In this document: piece by piece, positions 45,041 to 56,748 of the stretch | How the letters are laid out: every line of letters starts with the position of its first letter | Numbering within the stretch: position 1 is the stretch's first letter | Notes under the pieces: generated by a model | Database searches by the model: none | What the model saw: the letters and a program-made list of their open reading frames with translations, nothing else | What the model was told of the DNA's origin: nothing | Assembly (NCBI GenBank): GCA_963971535.1 | Contig: OZ020589.1 | Span: forward strand, 85,068,964 to 85,132,963 | Direction: 5' to 3' | Length of the DNA stretch: 64,000 bases | Origin: Notolepis coatsorum | Lineage: Eukaryota > Chordata > Actinopteri > Aulopiformes > Paralepididae | Made by a program: the position numbers and the translations under genes

Positions 45041-46455
45041 AAGCAAAATGACAAAGCAAAACATAATGTCCTGATTTGTCTAAACAAGGAACAATGATCT
45101 ATTATCGTTGAAAATACCTAGATGTGTCCGTATTGTTGTAAAACTGTCATTTAACATTTTCACAAATCGCTTTTGACCCCTCAATAAGCTTAGAGAGGGA
45201 AATTTTTTTCTTTTGTTGTTTGCTCATTAGATTCCCTGGGGTCTTTCTTTGATTTGGTATTTGTTTGAAGTCTCAATAATAACAAAAAGTAATTTTAGCA
45301 TATTGTCACAGAACACTTTGTTGTATTTTTCCGTTGTGTCTCGACCTTTATCTGAATGAGCTGTCGTGTTGCTTTTGCCTTTCAAACAACAAAGCATTAC
45401 CTGGCGTTTCTAAACACAGAGTACTATTTTAACAATTTATTTGTTGTAACACAGGGACCAGAATATTTAATGTGATTCATGTGACATTTGAGCTCTGAAT
45501 GTCATCATTACTGTGGCTGAATTCTTTGTTGCAGTACAGACTGCTCATTAATCTCACCATAGCTTCTCTCTAGTACCCAAGTAAAACACATACTTTTCCA
45601 TACTGAAAGTATATTGTTTGTATAGAAAGTTTGTTAAAAATACATTTCCACCCATATGTACACCTGCAATGTATACTTGCAATGTATTTTTGTCTAGTAC
45701 TTTATTATGATAGTCATTAACTCATTCACTGCCAGCTATTATCCTTATCCCGTTATCACTGGGCCACGCTAAAAGTGCTAAAAGTGTGTTGCAGTGTTTG
45801 CAGGGCTATATCTATATTCTATATTATAGCTATGGAGACAATACTATGGCTCATTTGACAGTAACTATCCCTCGTCCAACATGTAAAAAAGAATAGATTT
45901 TTTCATTTATACGTTCGCGTGAATATTTATTTATATTTATACGTTCGTCATGAATATTGTATAGTTTCAGAGTGATCCTGGCTAATTCCAAGGTAGAATT
46001 GATGTCACTTAGTCCTTACCTTTGATCGGGGTTATTCCAAAAAGAATATTCCAATTGTCTGATCGCGATTTCCAGTATTGATGTCCATCGGGTCCCGACA
46101 TAATCTGGCACAACACATGCATTGAGTGTCCTGGACGCGTTCCAATTTGCTCGCATTAACCGCTAGACTTGCCTGGGCCAAAATTCTCCGCCCGGACGAC
46201 ATTAGATGTGACACACAGTCTGGAACAGGGTTTCAATGGGTGGGCAATACTGCCACCTAGCAGGATCTGGCCGGTATTGGACTCAGTATGGCTTTCAATG
46301 GTAACATAGAGGTCCGTGAGACAGAATATAATATTAAAATCGAGTTAATATGCTGTAAGTGTAAGTTATACAAATAAAGGTTGTACATCATAAATGTATT
46401 AAAAGTATTTTGGTAAGCATTAGTAACCAAAAACACATCAAAAGTATCATTTCAA
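45041..46455. other. Mostly unassigned; possible TTAACTCATTCACTGCC element
   Basis: 45730-46250 begins TTAACTCATTCACTGCCAGC and contains weak similarity to 15560-16060 and 48520-48810, suggesting an old repeat. 45041-45730 shows nothing I recognise. Confidence 0.4.
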
Positions 46456-46459
46456 TATA

Positions 46460-46920
46460 TTTAACCTCTTCCACCCGTGCGGTCCATCGGCGGACCGCAA
46501 ATGACATCACGTCATAAATCAATCTCTCCAGACTGTTTGACAAAAGTATCGTTTTTTTTTTCAAACATATTCAAGTATAAACATCATAACCATGTCACAA
46601 CAGCATTTATAATGTATATTATCATCAATATGTTAGTTTACCAATAGGTTAAAGTGTTATTAGATAGATTTTCATTTTCGTTTTGGTGTTGTTTACGACC
46701 ATTTTGGAAATTTTGAACGTCGGGAATTGTAGTTTTGTAGTCATTTTGTAGAGGACACCGAGAGCTTTCGATGAGCGTTGGAATTTTTTCGAACGACACT
46801 TCCCAAAAGCCTCTATGGGGTTTCAAGCAAATTACTTCTGTATGAATTTGATTAATATCTCTTATTATTCGGGACAATAAACCACACAACTTAACATTAT
46901 TGACATATATTGAAGCGCAG
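46460..46920 (-). repeat. Interspersed repeat family G, copy 2, reversed
   Basis: CTCTTCCACCCGTGCGGTCC then the palindromic GCGGACCGC, collinear in reverse with 19340-19770. Confidence 0.75.
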
Positions 46921-47178
46921 TTAGTTTCTCTTCCCTATTTTTGGCATGTAGCAACAATTAGATTTGAAATTTGTTTCAAAATGGTGGCACCCTGATAAAA
47001 ATAGAAAAGCTACTGTACATACAGTAGATGTCATTATCTGTTCTTATGCATGCCTGGTGATACTAAATCCAAATTGAACTTGGGCATTTGAAATATATGA
47101 TTTGGCACAATCCATAAATGTGTGAATTGGCTATAATAAGGTCATTTATAAGCCTGCTATTCTATATTCTATAATAAT

Positions 47179-49016
47179 TAGTGCTGTCAATAGATTGATT
47201 TTTTTTTACTAATTAATCCCAAAATGTTCTGTAATTAATCTAGATTAATCTAGATTAAAAATCGCATTTTTTTTTTTACTTAAGACCGAAGCTTGTAACA
47301 GATATTTACTTGAGTAAAATCATGGAATTAATGTAAAATCAACACAAATAAAGTATATTTAGATTCAAAGACTATTTTAATAGCTCTCTTTGAATACAGT
47401 TTATCTCCTGTGCAATACAAATGTTCAACAAAACCATCAACATTGACTCAGCTAGACCGCTTTCTTATATCCGCGGCGCTAACAGAAATAAAAACAAGGC
47501 CTATGTTAAAGTTCAGATTGGCTTAAGCCTTAGAGGATAATAATGTCTTGTATGAACTACCAGTAATATAAATCATATTAACACAATCTGCGCCAAGAAC
47601 GAGTTAACTCGTTATTGCCCGCCATGCGTTCAGCGCCAACAACGTGTTAACTCGTTTTAACTTATTTTATTCGCTATATCTATTCATAATGCATGGCTGC
47701 AGCCTCTGCAGACCCTTCAGACCCTGTCTGAGCTGGCAGACGGTCAACACCACCTTCTACTGCCTTGCGAAGCTATTGCACCCCGCGGTCGAAGCAACAT
47801 TTCATATATACACAAGGAGACATAATTGTAACGATTGGGGTGCTAATGAAGGTGAGAACACAGTTTGCAGACAAGGGAGAAAAGGAACGAGGCAGAGACG
47901 AGGGGTGAAGCTTAAAGAAGGGATATTTACTACAACCAAAAACTACAAAACAAAGAGCACCAAACAAAGCTAACAAAACAAACAGAAGAACAAGCTCACT
48001 GACTGGACAAACTCACATGATAGGACATAGGCACGATACGGGAACAACACAGGGTACTGGAGGAAATGACACCACAAGGAAGTGAGGACAAACAGACACC
48101 TAAATACCAACACTAATTAACAACGATCAACACCTGGCAGGGCCAGGCCAAAACACAGAATCACAAACACAACCTAGACACAAAAGCAATGACACCATAA
48201 ACACAACTAGACACAAAGGCAAATACACACAACAACCAGACAGGAGGATAACATCAAACACAGACAGGAATGGCCCAGGATAACAGAATATTAGAAATCC
48301 AACAATTATGTGAAACCAACATAAAATGGCAGACCGCACCATCGGGCTTAGGTCACCAGAGGGAGGTAGGGAGCCAATGTCAGGAGGAGAGCACTGTCCA
48401 ATGTTATTCTCATGCCCGGTCCAGCCAGGGCCGGGCCTTGGAACGTACCACATAATACTAATAATCTAGCATTGATTTCAGGATGATTAGATAATCAGCC
48501 GAAAAATTACAACGTGATAACTGGATTACAGTAAAATGCCTTTTTCTCGTCCTTCTTGGGATTTACTCAGAATCACCCAAACCATACTCATATTCAAAAC
48601 CGTATAAAACGGAAATGTACGGATGAAAAAACAATCTGTTTCTTGCATGTTGACCAGAAGCAACTCACTGACAGTCAAGGGCGTTATTAGATCCATAGCT
48701 ATAATATAAAATATAGTTTTAGGACTCGCAAGTAAAACTATATCCATTGAATAAAGACCTGGCGCTGAAGGGGGATCAGCGCCCCCTGGTGGTGGCGGTC
48801 AATGTGTTAACAACAAAAATGTGTTCCATCTTCATGTCAGATGATTTTCAAAAAGGTGCATGAGTCAATGCAAAAAAAGAACAAGCAAATATACTGTTGA
48901 AAGTTCAGAACGTTGAAAATGTTTCACTCCATAGATTCATCTAGATAAAATATTTTTAACGCTTTAAATAATTTAAATTAATCTCCAGAGTTAAAGCATT
49001 CATTTTGACAGCCCTA
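47179..49016. mobile_element. hAT element with TAGTGCTGTCAA ends
   Basis: TAGTGCTGTCAATAGATTGA on the left and TTTTGACAGCCCTA on the right, with AATTAATCTAGATTAATC subterminal repeats. Flanks ATAATAAT and ATAATACT form an 8-bp TSD; the empty site is visible in family P at 17525-17540. It contains a solo LTR and older repeat sequence. No transposase was found. Confidence 0.85.
47827..48450 (-). mobile_element. Solo LTR, same family as 44224, reversed
   Basis: On the minus strand it ends CACCCCAATCGTTACA and includes CGTCTCTGCCTCGTTCC, aligning with the 3' part of 44224-44854. CATAAT flanks both sides (47821-47826, 48451-48456). Confidence 0.8.
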
Positions 49017-49536
49017 ATAATACTATTTCAAATTGCATTGGTCCGGATGGGAGAATTCAGTACTGTATCTACAAAACCTTCTGTTTAATCATCTTCCCTT
49101 TATTCATTTCCTTAGATTTTCTGTACACATGATCTCAATAAGGTACTGAATGAGATCAGTGGCAGTTGTTCATGTCTGGCCATTATTAGCATGGCGTTAT
49201 TCAGTGTCAAAGATGCAAAGAAAAATCATAATTCATAGTATCCTTTGTTTCATCACAATTTAAGCAAGCCTAGTAATATACACGATATTTCTGACACTGG
49301 GAATACATTCACTGACGTCCATAGATGTCCCTAGATACCAAGGATATGCAAATGGTCCTAGTAGAAGTGGAGCAATATTCCATTTACTTAGGTATATTTT
49401 AGGCTGATTTTCAGAAAATAGGGTGTATACAAGTACATTTTTACTAAACCATATTCAGCGTTTTCTATTAAAACACAACGAATGGGTGAGTGGTCAGAGA
49501 AAACAGCTAAACCAAGTTTATCAAGTAATTTTTTTT

Positions 49537-49542
<6 letters not shown>

Positions 49543-49611
<69 letters not shown>
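49543..49611. repeat. (AAT)n microsatellite
   Basis: About 70 bp of TAA repeats. Confidence 0.97.
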
Positions 49612-49614
<3 letters not shown>

Positions 49615-49653
49615 GAGAAAGAAAAGAAGCCTGGGATTTGTTTAGTAGAGGGC

Positions 49654-49804
<151 letters not shown>

Positions 49805-50464
49805 GATGAGATGCGTTTCAGTGGAGGAAGGGGAGTGGAAGAAGCTAAACTAACAACATTAGCCCTGATGTCCCTAGATACCAAGAATATGCAAATAGCC
49901 CTTGTAGAATTGGAGCCATAATCCATTTATTTAAGTATGTATTTTAGGCATATTTTCAGAATATAGGGCTCCGGGCTTAAGAGGTTAACCCCAGTGGCGG
50001 CCGGTCTGACCTACTTTTGGGTGGGCGCAGGGGGTAGGGGGAGGGGGGGGGTGCATTTTGGCAAATGCTTTTTTTTAATGGTCACTTTTGGCGAGTATAC
50101 ATACACAAACAGTTTCTCGGGTTCCCTGTTCCTAAACACTGTATCCACTCACTAACAGTTTCTCGACTTGCCTGTAATAATACAACAGAGCAGTGCATCG
50201 CTCTTAACACTTTGAGTTTCTTTACAAAGTACAGTTCTAAACTACCTTATAGAACAACATAGTGCGTCGCTCACAACAACAGAGCATCGCTCTAACATGA
50301 AATTACCTTATAATTTAAGAGAGCAGTGCATCGCTCACAACATAACAACAGAGCAGTGTCTCGCTTCAACAAACAAGACAGTAGACGATACAGTAGGGTG
50401 ACCATATTTTGATTTCCAAAAAAGAGGACATGCTGGCCCCAGCCCTGAGATACTTAATTATTAT

Positions 50465-51043
50465 TTAAATTGTTTTTATTGTTTTTTTAAAGGTTCAACA
50501 ATATTATATACATACGTAAGAAACATACATACAATACATGACTACATATAACCGCACAATACCTAAAATAAATGAAAAATAAAGTAGACAAAAATTTAAT
50601 AAAAATAAAAATAGTAATAATAATCAAAGAAAATTGCATTGTTCCTATACAGGTTGTCGCTTGCCATATATAAATTGCCTATCTAATAAATCACCGTCCT
50701 ATGCCTAAGCATCCTCAGCCGGGAATTTTAGATTAAAATAATCCAAAAATGGCTGCCAAACTTGGAAGAATTTCTGGGTAGAGCCCCTGGTGGAATATTT
50801 AAGTCTCTCAAGTTTTAGGTGTGCCATCACATCTTCGACCCAGCGTCGATATGATGGAGGAATGGCTGACTTCCAATTAAGCAAGATAAGGCGTCTAGCC
50901 AACAAAGAGGAGAAGGCCACAGCATCTGATTGAGCGACAGATACCCTGATTTCGCCAGGGAGCACTCCAAAAACTGCAACCAAGTGGTACTCGAGATACT
51001 TAATGATACTTTGCACAATCGAAGCGGGCATGGCCACCTTCAT
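50465..51043 (-). pseudogene. L1-type LINE ORF2 C-terminus and 3' UTR
   Basis: The minus-strand frame 51043-50705 ends with LLARRLILLNWKSAIPPSYR, WVEDVMAHLKLERL and FQVWQPFLDYF. This is the conserved extreme C-terminus of vertebrate L1 ORF2, just after the cysteine-rich region. Only about 112 codons are present, so RT and endonuclease are absent. The 3' UTR runs to about 50465. L1 ORF2 nicks target DNA and reverse-transcribes RNA; this copy is a 5'-truncated relic. The assignment to L1 rather than the related Tx1 group is likely but not certain. Confidence 0.75.
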
Positions 51044-51245
51044 TTCACTATGTCTTGTGTACTGTACTGTATGTGATGAATAAACCTCTTGAATCTTGAA
51101 TCTCTACTCAAAGTTTACTCAAAGATGCCTTTATTGTTTTAACATATGCTTGGAAACATGCACCCAGAAAAGCGGCAATTTTTTGGACTGCATACTTTTT
51201 TTGCAAAGCTTATCTTTATACTTTATGCTTATAGCACATTTTTCC

Positions 51246-51704
51246 TCCGATTTTCTCCCATCCCAATGTTAGTCGTATGCCAATTCCCAGTCCCTTCCTG
51301 GTCGCTGCGCACTTACCCCCCACAGTCAGATCATCTGGGAGAGTGGAGGCTACCACGTGCTTCCTCCGACACACGTCCAGCCAATCACTGCTTATTTTCA
51401 CCTGGCAGCGCGGATTCTCATCGAGAGGGCGTAGCGTGTGGGAGGATCACACTATCCCCCTCAAGTCCTATCCGCGCTTAGCAGGCGCCCCGACCGAACT
51501 GTAGGAGTCGCTGTTTACAACGACCCGGACCCACCCCGCCAGCTTCTCCCACCCTCTAATACAGCCAATTGTATTAGTGCAGACGGCCAGCCAAGCTGGT
51601 GACAACCCCGGAGCTGTGAGCTGGATTCGAACAGGCGAATCCAGCTCACAGCTCCGGGGTTGGTGACGAACGCAATCTCCGCTCGGCCACCTAACCGCGA
51701 TTAA
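51246..51704 (-). mobile_element. tRNA-derived SINE with palindromic head, reversed
   Basis: On the minus strand the head reads GTTAGGTGGCCGAGCGGAGA (Leu/Ser-like A box) and has a TTCGAATCC B box. The body contains AACAGCGACTCCTACAGTTC, shared with the SINE at 27152. The tail is GGGATGGGAGAAAATCGG. The head includes a perfect hairpin. No clear TSD was found, and its 5' end directly abuts the truncated 5S element. Confidence 0.8.
51604..51661. repeat. Perfect 26-bp-arm hairpin in the SINE head
   Basis: AACCCCGGAGCTGTGAGCTG(GATTCG), loop AACAGG, then the exact reverse complement. The arms contain the B-box text, so a B box exists on both strands. Confidence 0.96.
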
Positions 51705-51714
51705 AACATGTTTT

Positions 51715-52080
51715 AACACTCTTGACTACGACGTCATCTTTGACAGAGGATGTTCGTCGACCCTGCCCTGAGTCAGGACGGCAAGGATTGCGTCAACAAA
51801 GGGGACCTTAGCAACGGGTTGGAGCGGCGACGCTGGCCGGGTCGGCAACACAGAATGACTGTGTTTACTACGGTGCCTTGAGACTGCACTTCGTTGATCT
51901 ACGCTCCGGGTAGGCAAGGTTTGGCCAGACCTTATACACTTCTTCTGGCTTTCCCTTTTAAATGTTTTGTAAATAACGATGTTTTCCAAAACGAGTGTTG
52001 CTGCACTACATTTAGGATACGACGCAAGTTATGTGTGAATTGTCTTGTCACTGGTATTTAGCTTCTCCATGCAAATCGAG
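51715..52080 (+). repeat. Shared noncoding module, right part, in copy 2
   Basis: CTTGACTACGACGTCATCTT, AATAACGATGTTTTCC and ACGCAAGTTATGTGTGAATT, matching 1532-1850, 9826-10115 and 30119-30400. Confidence 0.65.
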
Positions 52081-53287
52081 TTGTTGTTACAGATGTGAAA
52101 ATGATCTGGTTTGTTGTGTTGAGAAACATCATGTGTATTTATATGTACCGTGTACTCACAACTAAGGGGGTTAACTAACCTATAAAGCTATGCTTAGTGA
52201 CAAATGAGTAAAGAATGATTCTTTTCTCAGCCTGTAATGACAATGAACAGTGTGTTCACATATTAACAGGTTTTAACTGGCCGTATTAAGGGTAAAGTAG
52301 GAGGATTGTGTTTCCCCCCGGTTCCCTGGGGACTTCTTCATCCTCCTATCAGACATGTTGTTGCACTACATTGTGTCACTGTGTGGTAGGGATGCGATGT
52401 AACCCTTAGCTTGATTGCTGAGGTTGTGCTACAACTGCTGGAGAAACTTTATTTTCCTAAAAGAAAAGATTGTTTGGTCGCTTTCGTGTGTGCTTAGCAA
52501 GGCCTGTGGCCGATACTAATCGAGAATTATGTATTCTCTCATTATGAAAAACGGCGTTCCTCTGTAGAGTGTTTTTGCCATTTTTTGTAGGTGATGATGG
52601 GTTGTGTGTGTCATGTGACCTACAACTGGGTTGGACTGGCCACAGAAGCACATGTGTAAGTTTGATACCGGGGCTCTTGGAGAGCCCTCTCTATTCTGTG
52701 TTTTTTCCTTAGTAAAAATCAGATAGCAGGTTAGCTCATGCGCTGTGTGAAGCTGTCAGACGCTTCATGGAGCTGACTATGACTGTGTCATACTCTCTTT
52801 TTGTCATTACATTGTATCATGGGTGTGGGGTAGTAAATGGGTGTACTGGTAACCTTTCCTCCCCCCTTTTTTCTGTTGGTCAGGGGTAAACCTCCTGTCC
52901 TTCAAAGTTCCTGTCACGTTGCGGTTCGGCACGTTACAGGGTGAGGGGGGGGGGGGGGAGTTTCTTGGTCCCACGGCCTGGAATATTGGGCGTGTGCACT
53001 GCAGAAATTCCCCCGCCATAGAGTACGTCACCGTGCGTGTCTCTGTTGGTAGGACTTCCGTGTGCTGTTCAGGTCCATGTGATGGATCTGTTTTTGGGGG
53101 GGTGGTCAGGGCGCCTGTTACTGTTCCGCAACTATAAGTTACTTCCGGGGTAGGCCTGATTGGCCCCGACAGGCATGTGACAGGCGCGGCCACGCCCCCG
53201 CGGCAGCCTCAGGACGCGCAACTTTCTCTGCCGCGCGGCACGCTCCGCGGCAGCATTATGTAGTAATACGCCCTTTTTCACTATCCA

Positions 53288-53358
53288 GAAATAGCTCAAT
53301 TGGCAGCGTTGCATTGGTGTGGATCCTACCGTCCGTTGCTGGCAAGTTCGATTCCCTT
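53288..53358 (+). tRNA. tRNA-like sequence in the Mutator-like MITE (pseudogene or promoter)
   Basis: The A-box-like TAGCTCAATTGG (53292-53303) and B-box-like GTTCGATTCCC (53346-53356) are correctly spaced, and a T run follows at 53369. The anticodon arm could not be folded convincingly by eye, so it is not called as a functional tRNA. Confidence 0.45.
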
Positions 53359-53480
53359 CAAATTATTATTTTTTTTTTAACGTGCATTCGTTCGCCGTTA
53401 AGTTTAGGCATTGTTTCGGAGTTGGTTATGGTTAGAAAGGTTAAGTTTAGGCGCTGTTAAGGAGCTGGTTAAGGTTAGAG

Positions 53481-53510
53481 TTAGGGTTAGGGTTAGGGTT
53501 AGGGTTAGGG
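53481..53510 (+). repeat. Interstitial telomere-type repeat, (TTAGGG)5
   Basis: Five exact units in the middle of the Mutator-like MITE, within a GTTAAGGTTAG-rich stretch (53398-53600) that has two longer direct repeats (TTAAGTTTAGGCGCTGTTAA). Confidence 0.95.
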
Positions 53511-54812
53511 TTAAGGTTAGGCATAGTTTCGGAGTTGCTTAAGGTTAAAGGGTTAAGTTTAGGCGCTGTTAAGGAGCTGGTTAAGGTTAGAGTTTGTCTT
53601 AGAGAATGGCAATAGACAGCCTATTTCCGCGTGACAGCTCTCAGCAGCCTCGTTGCGCGTCCTGAGGCTGCCGTGGGGCCGGGGCGTGGCCGCGCCTGTC
53701 ACGTGCCTGTCGGGGCCAATCAGGCCTACCCCGGAAGTAACTTATAGTTGCGGAACCGGTACAGGCGGTCAGGGCTCCTCCTCACCAAGCTCCTATTCGG
53801 GCCTTCTGTGAGTTGGGACTCCTCCTTCCATGTGAGGGAGCCTCCTTCAGAGTACAGAGCCTCCTCCTCAGATTGTCAAGGTGAGTGGACCCTCAAGAAG
53901 GAGTCCTACTCTATTGTGTATGTATTCGATTCAATTCGATTATTGAGTATGTATGGGTTCAGTGCCTCCTCCCCGGAGAGCCCTAAAACCAATTTTTTAC
54001 ATGGCTCAAGGTGCAATATATTCTTTTCAATCTGTACAGCTCGCGTGGGAAGTCTCTCTGGGGATTCCCGTCTCCTTCCTATGGGAGGGTGGTGGGATGT
54101 AAAAATGTGAAATTTTTTTACCCCCGGCTGTGTAGACTGGGATACATACTGTTGGTGCTTCCTGCTTTTCTATTAAAAAGAGTTGGAGTTAGGAAGTGTC
54201 ACACCCCTCTTGTCGTTCCCCTGGGCGCCTTGGGGATTCAATGACTGGTCTAAATAGCCTGTTCATTGATGTGGGTGTGTCCCGATGCACGTATAGTGCT
54301 AGCTCGGGGTGTTCTGTAAACAGGCGACTGACTGGCACACCTTGGTTGCTTGAGGTTAAAACGGCGTTTTTATAAAGCAACTGGGATGGAGGTTTTGTCC
54401 TCTTCCGACGACCAAATCCGAGACCTGGTTTGGTTATCGACGGATTATCGTTCATATCTGGGGGATGATGACGGAATGGATCTGAACATATGTAGAGGGG
54501 TCTCACGCCCTGGGGGTGGGCCACCGGGCGCGGTTCGCCCGAACGTCTGGGTGTTTAAGATCAACACGCATATCTGCCCCTTCTCCTGGAGTAGGCATGT
54601 CGGCGTGGTTAGGGCACGGAACTGGTTCTGGTCACGCTGGTCCGGATCAGTTGAACCCGTTGTCCGCCGGGGATGCAGATCTGATGTTCTGGTACCCTGA
54701 GGGACTTGGGCTTTTTTCAGGGGGAAAAATGCCAGGCCGGTCCGGGTGTCACAGGGTTAATCGCTATGGAGACCCTGGTTGGGTAAATTTTTTACTCAGC
54801 ACTGTCGTAATG

Positions 54813-54931
54813 GCTTACGGCCATGCCAACCTGTACACGCTCGATCTCGTCAGATCTCGGCCGCTACACAGGTTGGTCCTGGTTAGTACTTGGTTGGGAG
54901 ACCGCCTGGGAATACCAAGTACGGTGTGCTT
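54813..54931 (+). rRNA. Diverged 5S rRNA-derived segment, copy 2 (probable pseudogene)
   Basis: The orthologous position to 3973-4091. It has the same CGCTACACAGG change in the A-box region and the same complementary CCAACCTG/CAGGTTGG arms. It differs by GCTTACGG at the start and AATACCAAGTACGG near the end. The shared damage shows both element copies descend from one ancestor that already had a decayed 5S. Functional expression is unlikely. Confidence 0.85.
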
Positions 54932-56092
54932 GGGGCTGGTTCTCCATTCTTTTCGCTCCTGTCTCACGCATGGCGAAGAGGGGCCTGTTGGGGTGGTCTT
55001 TGACCTCCTCTGGTGACCCTGTGCTTCCCGTATCGCCGGGCCCGGTCCGAAGTAATGTTTCGTCGACCCGTAGGCCTGGGTTAACCCTTTTTTGAAAACT
55101 GAAACACTTGTACTGCGGTATAGCCGGTGTATACCCGCAGGTGTGTTTTGGAGTTTTTTCTTGAGGGGTTATAGGAACAACCACCGCATTGGGTAACACC
55201 AAGGTGGTTGATTCCCTGGTGTGTTGGAGCAGTGTCAACTCCCGGGTTACCCGGTTGAGGGTGCCCCTGCACATTCATGACGTCTGCCAATCGTGTCAGC
55301 CTTCTCTGCCTCAACCTCTCTGGGTCGGGGTTTTTAAATGGAGGCTTGGTCATGCAACAACGCCAGCATACGCCCCTTCCGCCGGGGCGGCTGTGTTCAG
55401 CTGTCCCCTCTGGCGCCTGTCTCGTCCGCAGTCTCCAGGCTAGGGTTAACAGCCTGTTGCCTGGTTTTTCCCCGGTGCGCTGCCTGCTTCCGTTGGTTAA
55501 CCTTTTTTGTGTGCTTACGGCCATGCTGACTGCCTGTTCTGCAGGGTCAGTGTGCCAGGCGGTGTACTATTGGGGGGACAGGGCCCGCTCGGCTGAGGGG
55601 CCTTTGTCCGAATACGCTGGCGATGTGGGGGGCGGGGTCACTAAGTGCCCACCTGGTGGGGTCTTGATGCTGGCATCATGGACTTCTCCGGGCACCCGTT
55701 CCAGGGGGTCCAGTCCCTTTGGTGGGTCTGGGTCTTCCTTCGCGCTCCGCTGCTACGGCCTTGCCACGGGGTTGGGTTTGCCCTTGACCCCGTGATTCTG
55801 GGGGCAGTAACGAGGTTGTTTCCTCCGTTCGTTCCCGGGTGGCATGCGGGTTGTGCGTGTGTGTAGTCGTGGGGTCAGGCCACGGTCTGCTCACCCTGTG
55901 CGTTGAGTTGCTTGAGTGCCTCTTCGCACGGTCGGGTCCGTCGCCCTCCCGGGAAACCTCTAATAGGGGGGGTGCCCTCCATTAGGGGGGGTCGGGGGGG
56001 CTCGGCCCTCCCTGTTCTGATGGTTGTGGGGGGCCTTCAGCGGGGTGTATTTGTCGAGCTTCTAGCTCCCGCTCAGCTCCTATTATGCAATG

Positions 56093-56179
56093 AGACGCTG
56101 AGCGGGAGCTAGTGTGATACAGAACGATAGGTTATGACTATAACCAAGTTCTGTTAACACTAGTGGACGCTCAGCGTCT
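56093..56179. repeat. Long hairpin at the cargo/MITE junction, copy 2
   Basis: Arms AGACGCTGAGCG and CGCTCAGCGTCT, then CTAGTGT against ACACTAG, ACAGAAC against GTTCTGT, core GGTTAT-GACT-ATAACC. Position and layout are as in 5363-5448, but the arm sequences differ while pairing is kept. Confidence 0.85.
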
Positions 56180-56416
56180 AGACGCCGCTGCGGCCCTTGA
56201 TTTTTCATTGTGGTGAAATTTGTTGGGAAGGAGATGAGTGTGTGGCACCACCCCTGCTTATATAGGTAAGCGGGTGGGGGTGTGGCCAGATGAATGCTGG
56301 TATTTAAAGGTACATTTTGAAATGTATTCAGTGTATATATGCTGAAGCGAGATATATGCAATGAGACGGTGAGCGTCCACTAGTGTTAACAGAACTTGGT
56401 TATAGTCATAACCTAA
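56126..56416. mobile_element. MITE at the right end of copy 2
   Basis: The counterpart of 5396-5682, with inverted ends AGGTTATGACTATAACC and so on. One mismatch lies in the CGCTCAGCGTCT block (right side CGGTGAGCG). It includes the minus-strand TATA-like box at 56257-56264. Confidence 0.8.
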
Positions 56417-56594
56417 CGTTATAGAGAGGGGGGTTACAATGTAGAGGAGAGTCTAACTTCAAGAAACAGGCTGTTCATTCAACAATGTATGTATATTTCA
56501 GTTTGTGGAGTGAATATGAGTTGCATAAGATAATAGAGTGTGAAGGTATACTGAATACTGTCTATCTGTATGTCATGTATGTTATATGTTATGA

Positions 56595-56748
56595 TGAATT
56601 GAAAATGGGGGACCCTGATGTAAACAAGACGAAAGTCTTTCTCTGGTCTGCATCCCCTTAACAATTGTGTGTATTGAGCCGTACTGTATTGTACCCATTC
56701 TGCAATCTGTTAATAAAGTTTTCAATCAATCAATCAATCAATCAAGGG
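56595..56748 (+). repeat. LINE 3' end with (CAAT)n tail, copy 2
   Basis: TTGAAAATGGGGGACCCTGA, CTGGTCTGCATCCCCTTAAC and (CAAT)5. The sequence 56417-56590 upstream may be more of the same LINE, but no motif is visible. Confidence 0.75.

Larger units (their letters stand above)
46960..49420 (-). repeat. Interspersed repeat family P, copy 2, reversed and interrupted
   Basis: 46960-47178 and 49017-49420 together match 17150-17800 in reverse. The gap is the hAT insertion. A further partial copy is at 49860-49980. Confidence 0.78.
53113..53766. mobile_element. Mutator-like MITE, 654 bp, long inverted ends
   Basis: About 115-bp inverted ends (GCCTGT...TTCCGCAACTATAAGTTACT, then CCTGATTGGCCCCGACAGGC). 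GGTCAGGGC flanks both sides exactly (53104-53112, 53767-53775). Copy 1 has a single GGTCAGGGC at about 2918, the empty site. A 9-bp TSD and long TIRs are Mutator hallmarks. It carries a tRNA-like box pair and telomere-type repeats; there is no transposase. Confidence 0.9.
51705..56416. mobile_element. 5S rRNA-bearing element, copy 2 (5'-truncated)
   Basis: Collinear with about 1511-5682 of copy 1. The first ~1.3 kb and the left inverted end are absent; the SINE at 51246 sits at that edge. Differences from copy 1: a 654-bp insertion at 53113, no second 5S at the site equivalent to 4752, and a changed but still paired hairpin. The right end ATAACCTAACGTT is the same as in copy 1. No transposase frame was found. 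Confidence 0.85.

Noticed and set aside
45730-46250. A defined TTAACTCATTCACTGCC transposon
   Set aside because: Only one plausible end and weak similarity to other segments; kept as an unassigned old repeat.
53481-53510. Chromosome end or telomere fusion point
   Set aside because: Only five TTAGGG units, inside a MITE with an exact TSD.
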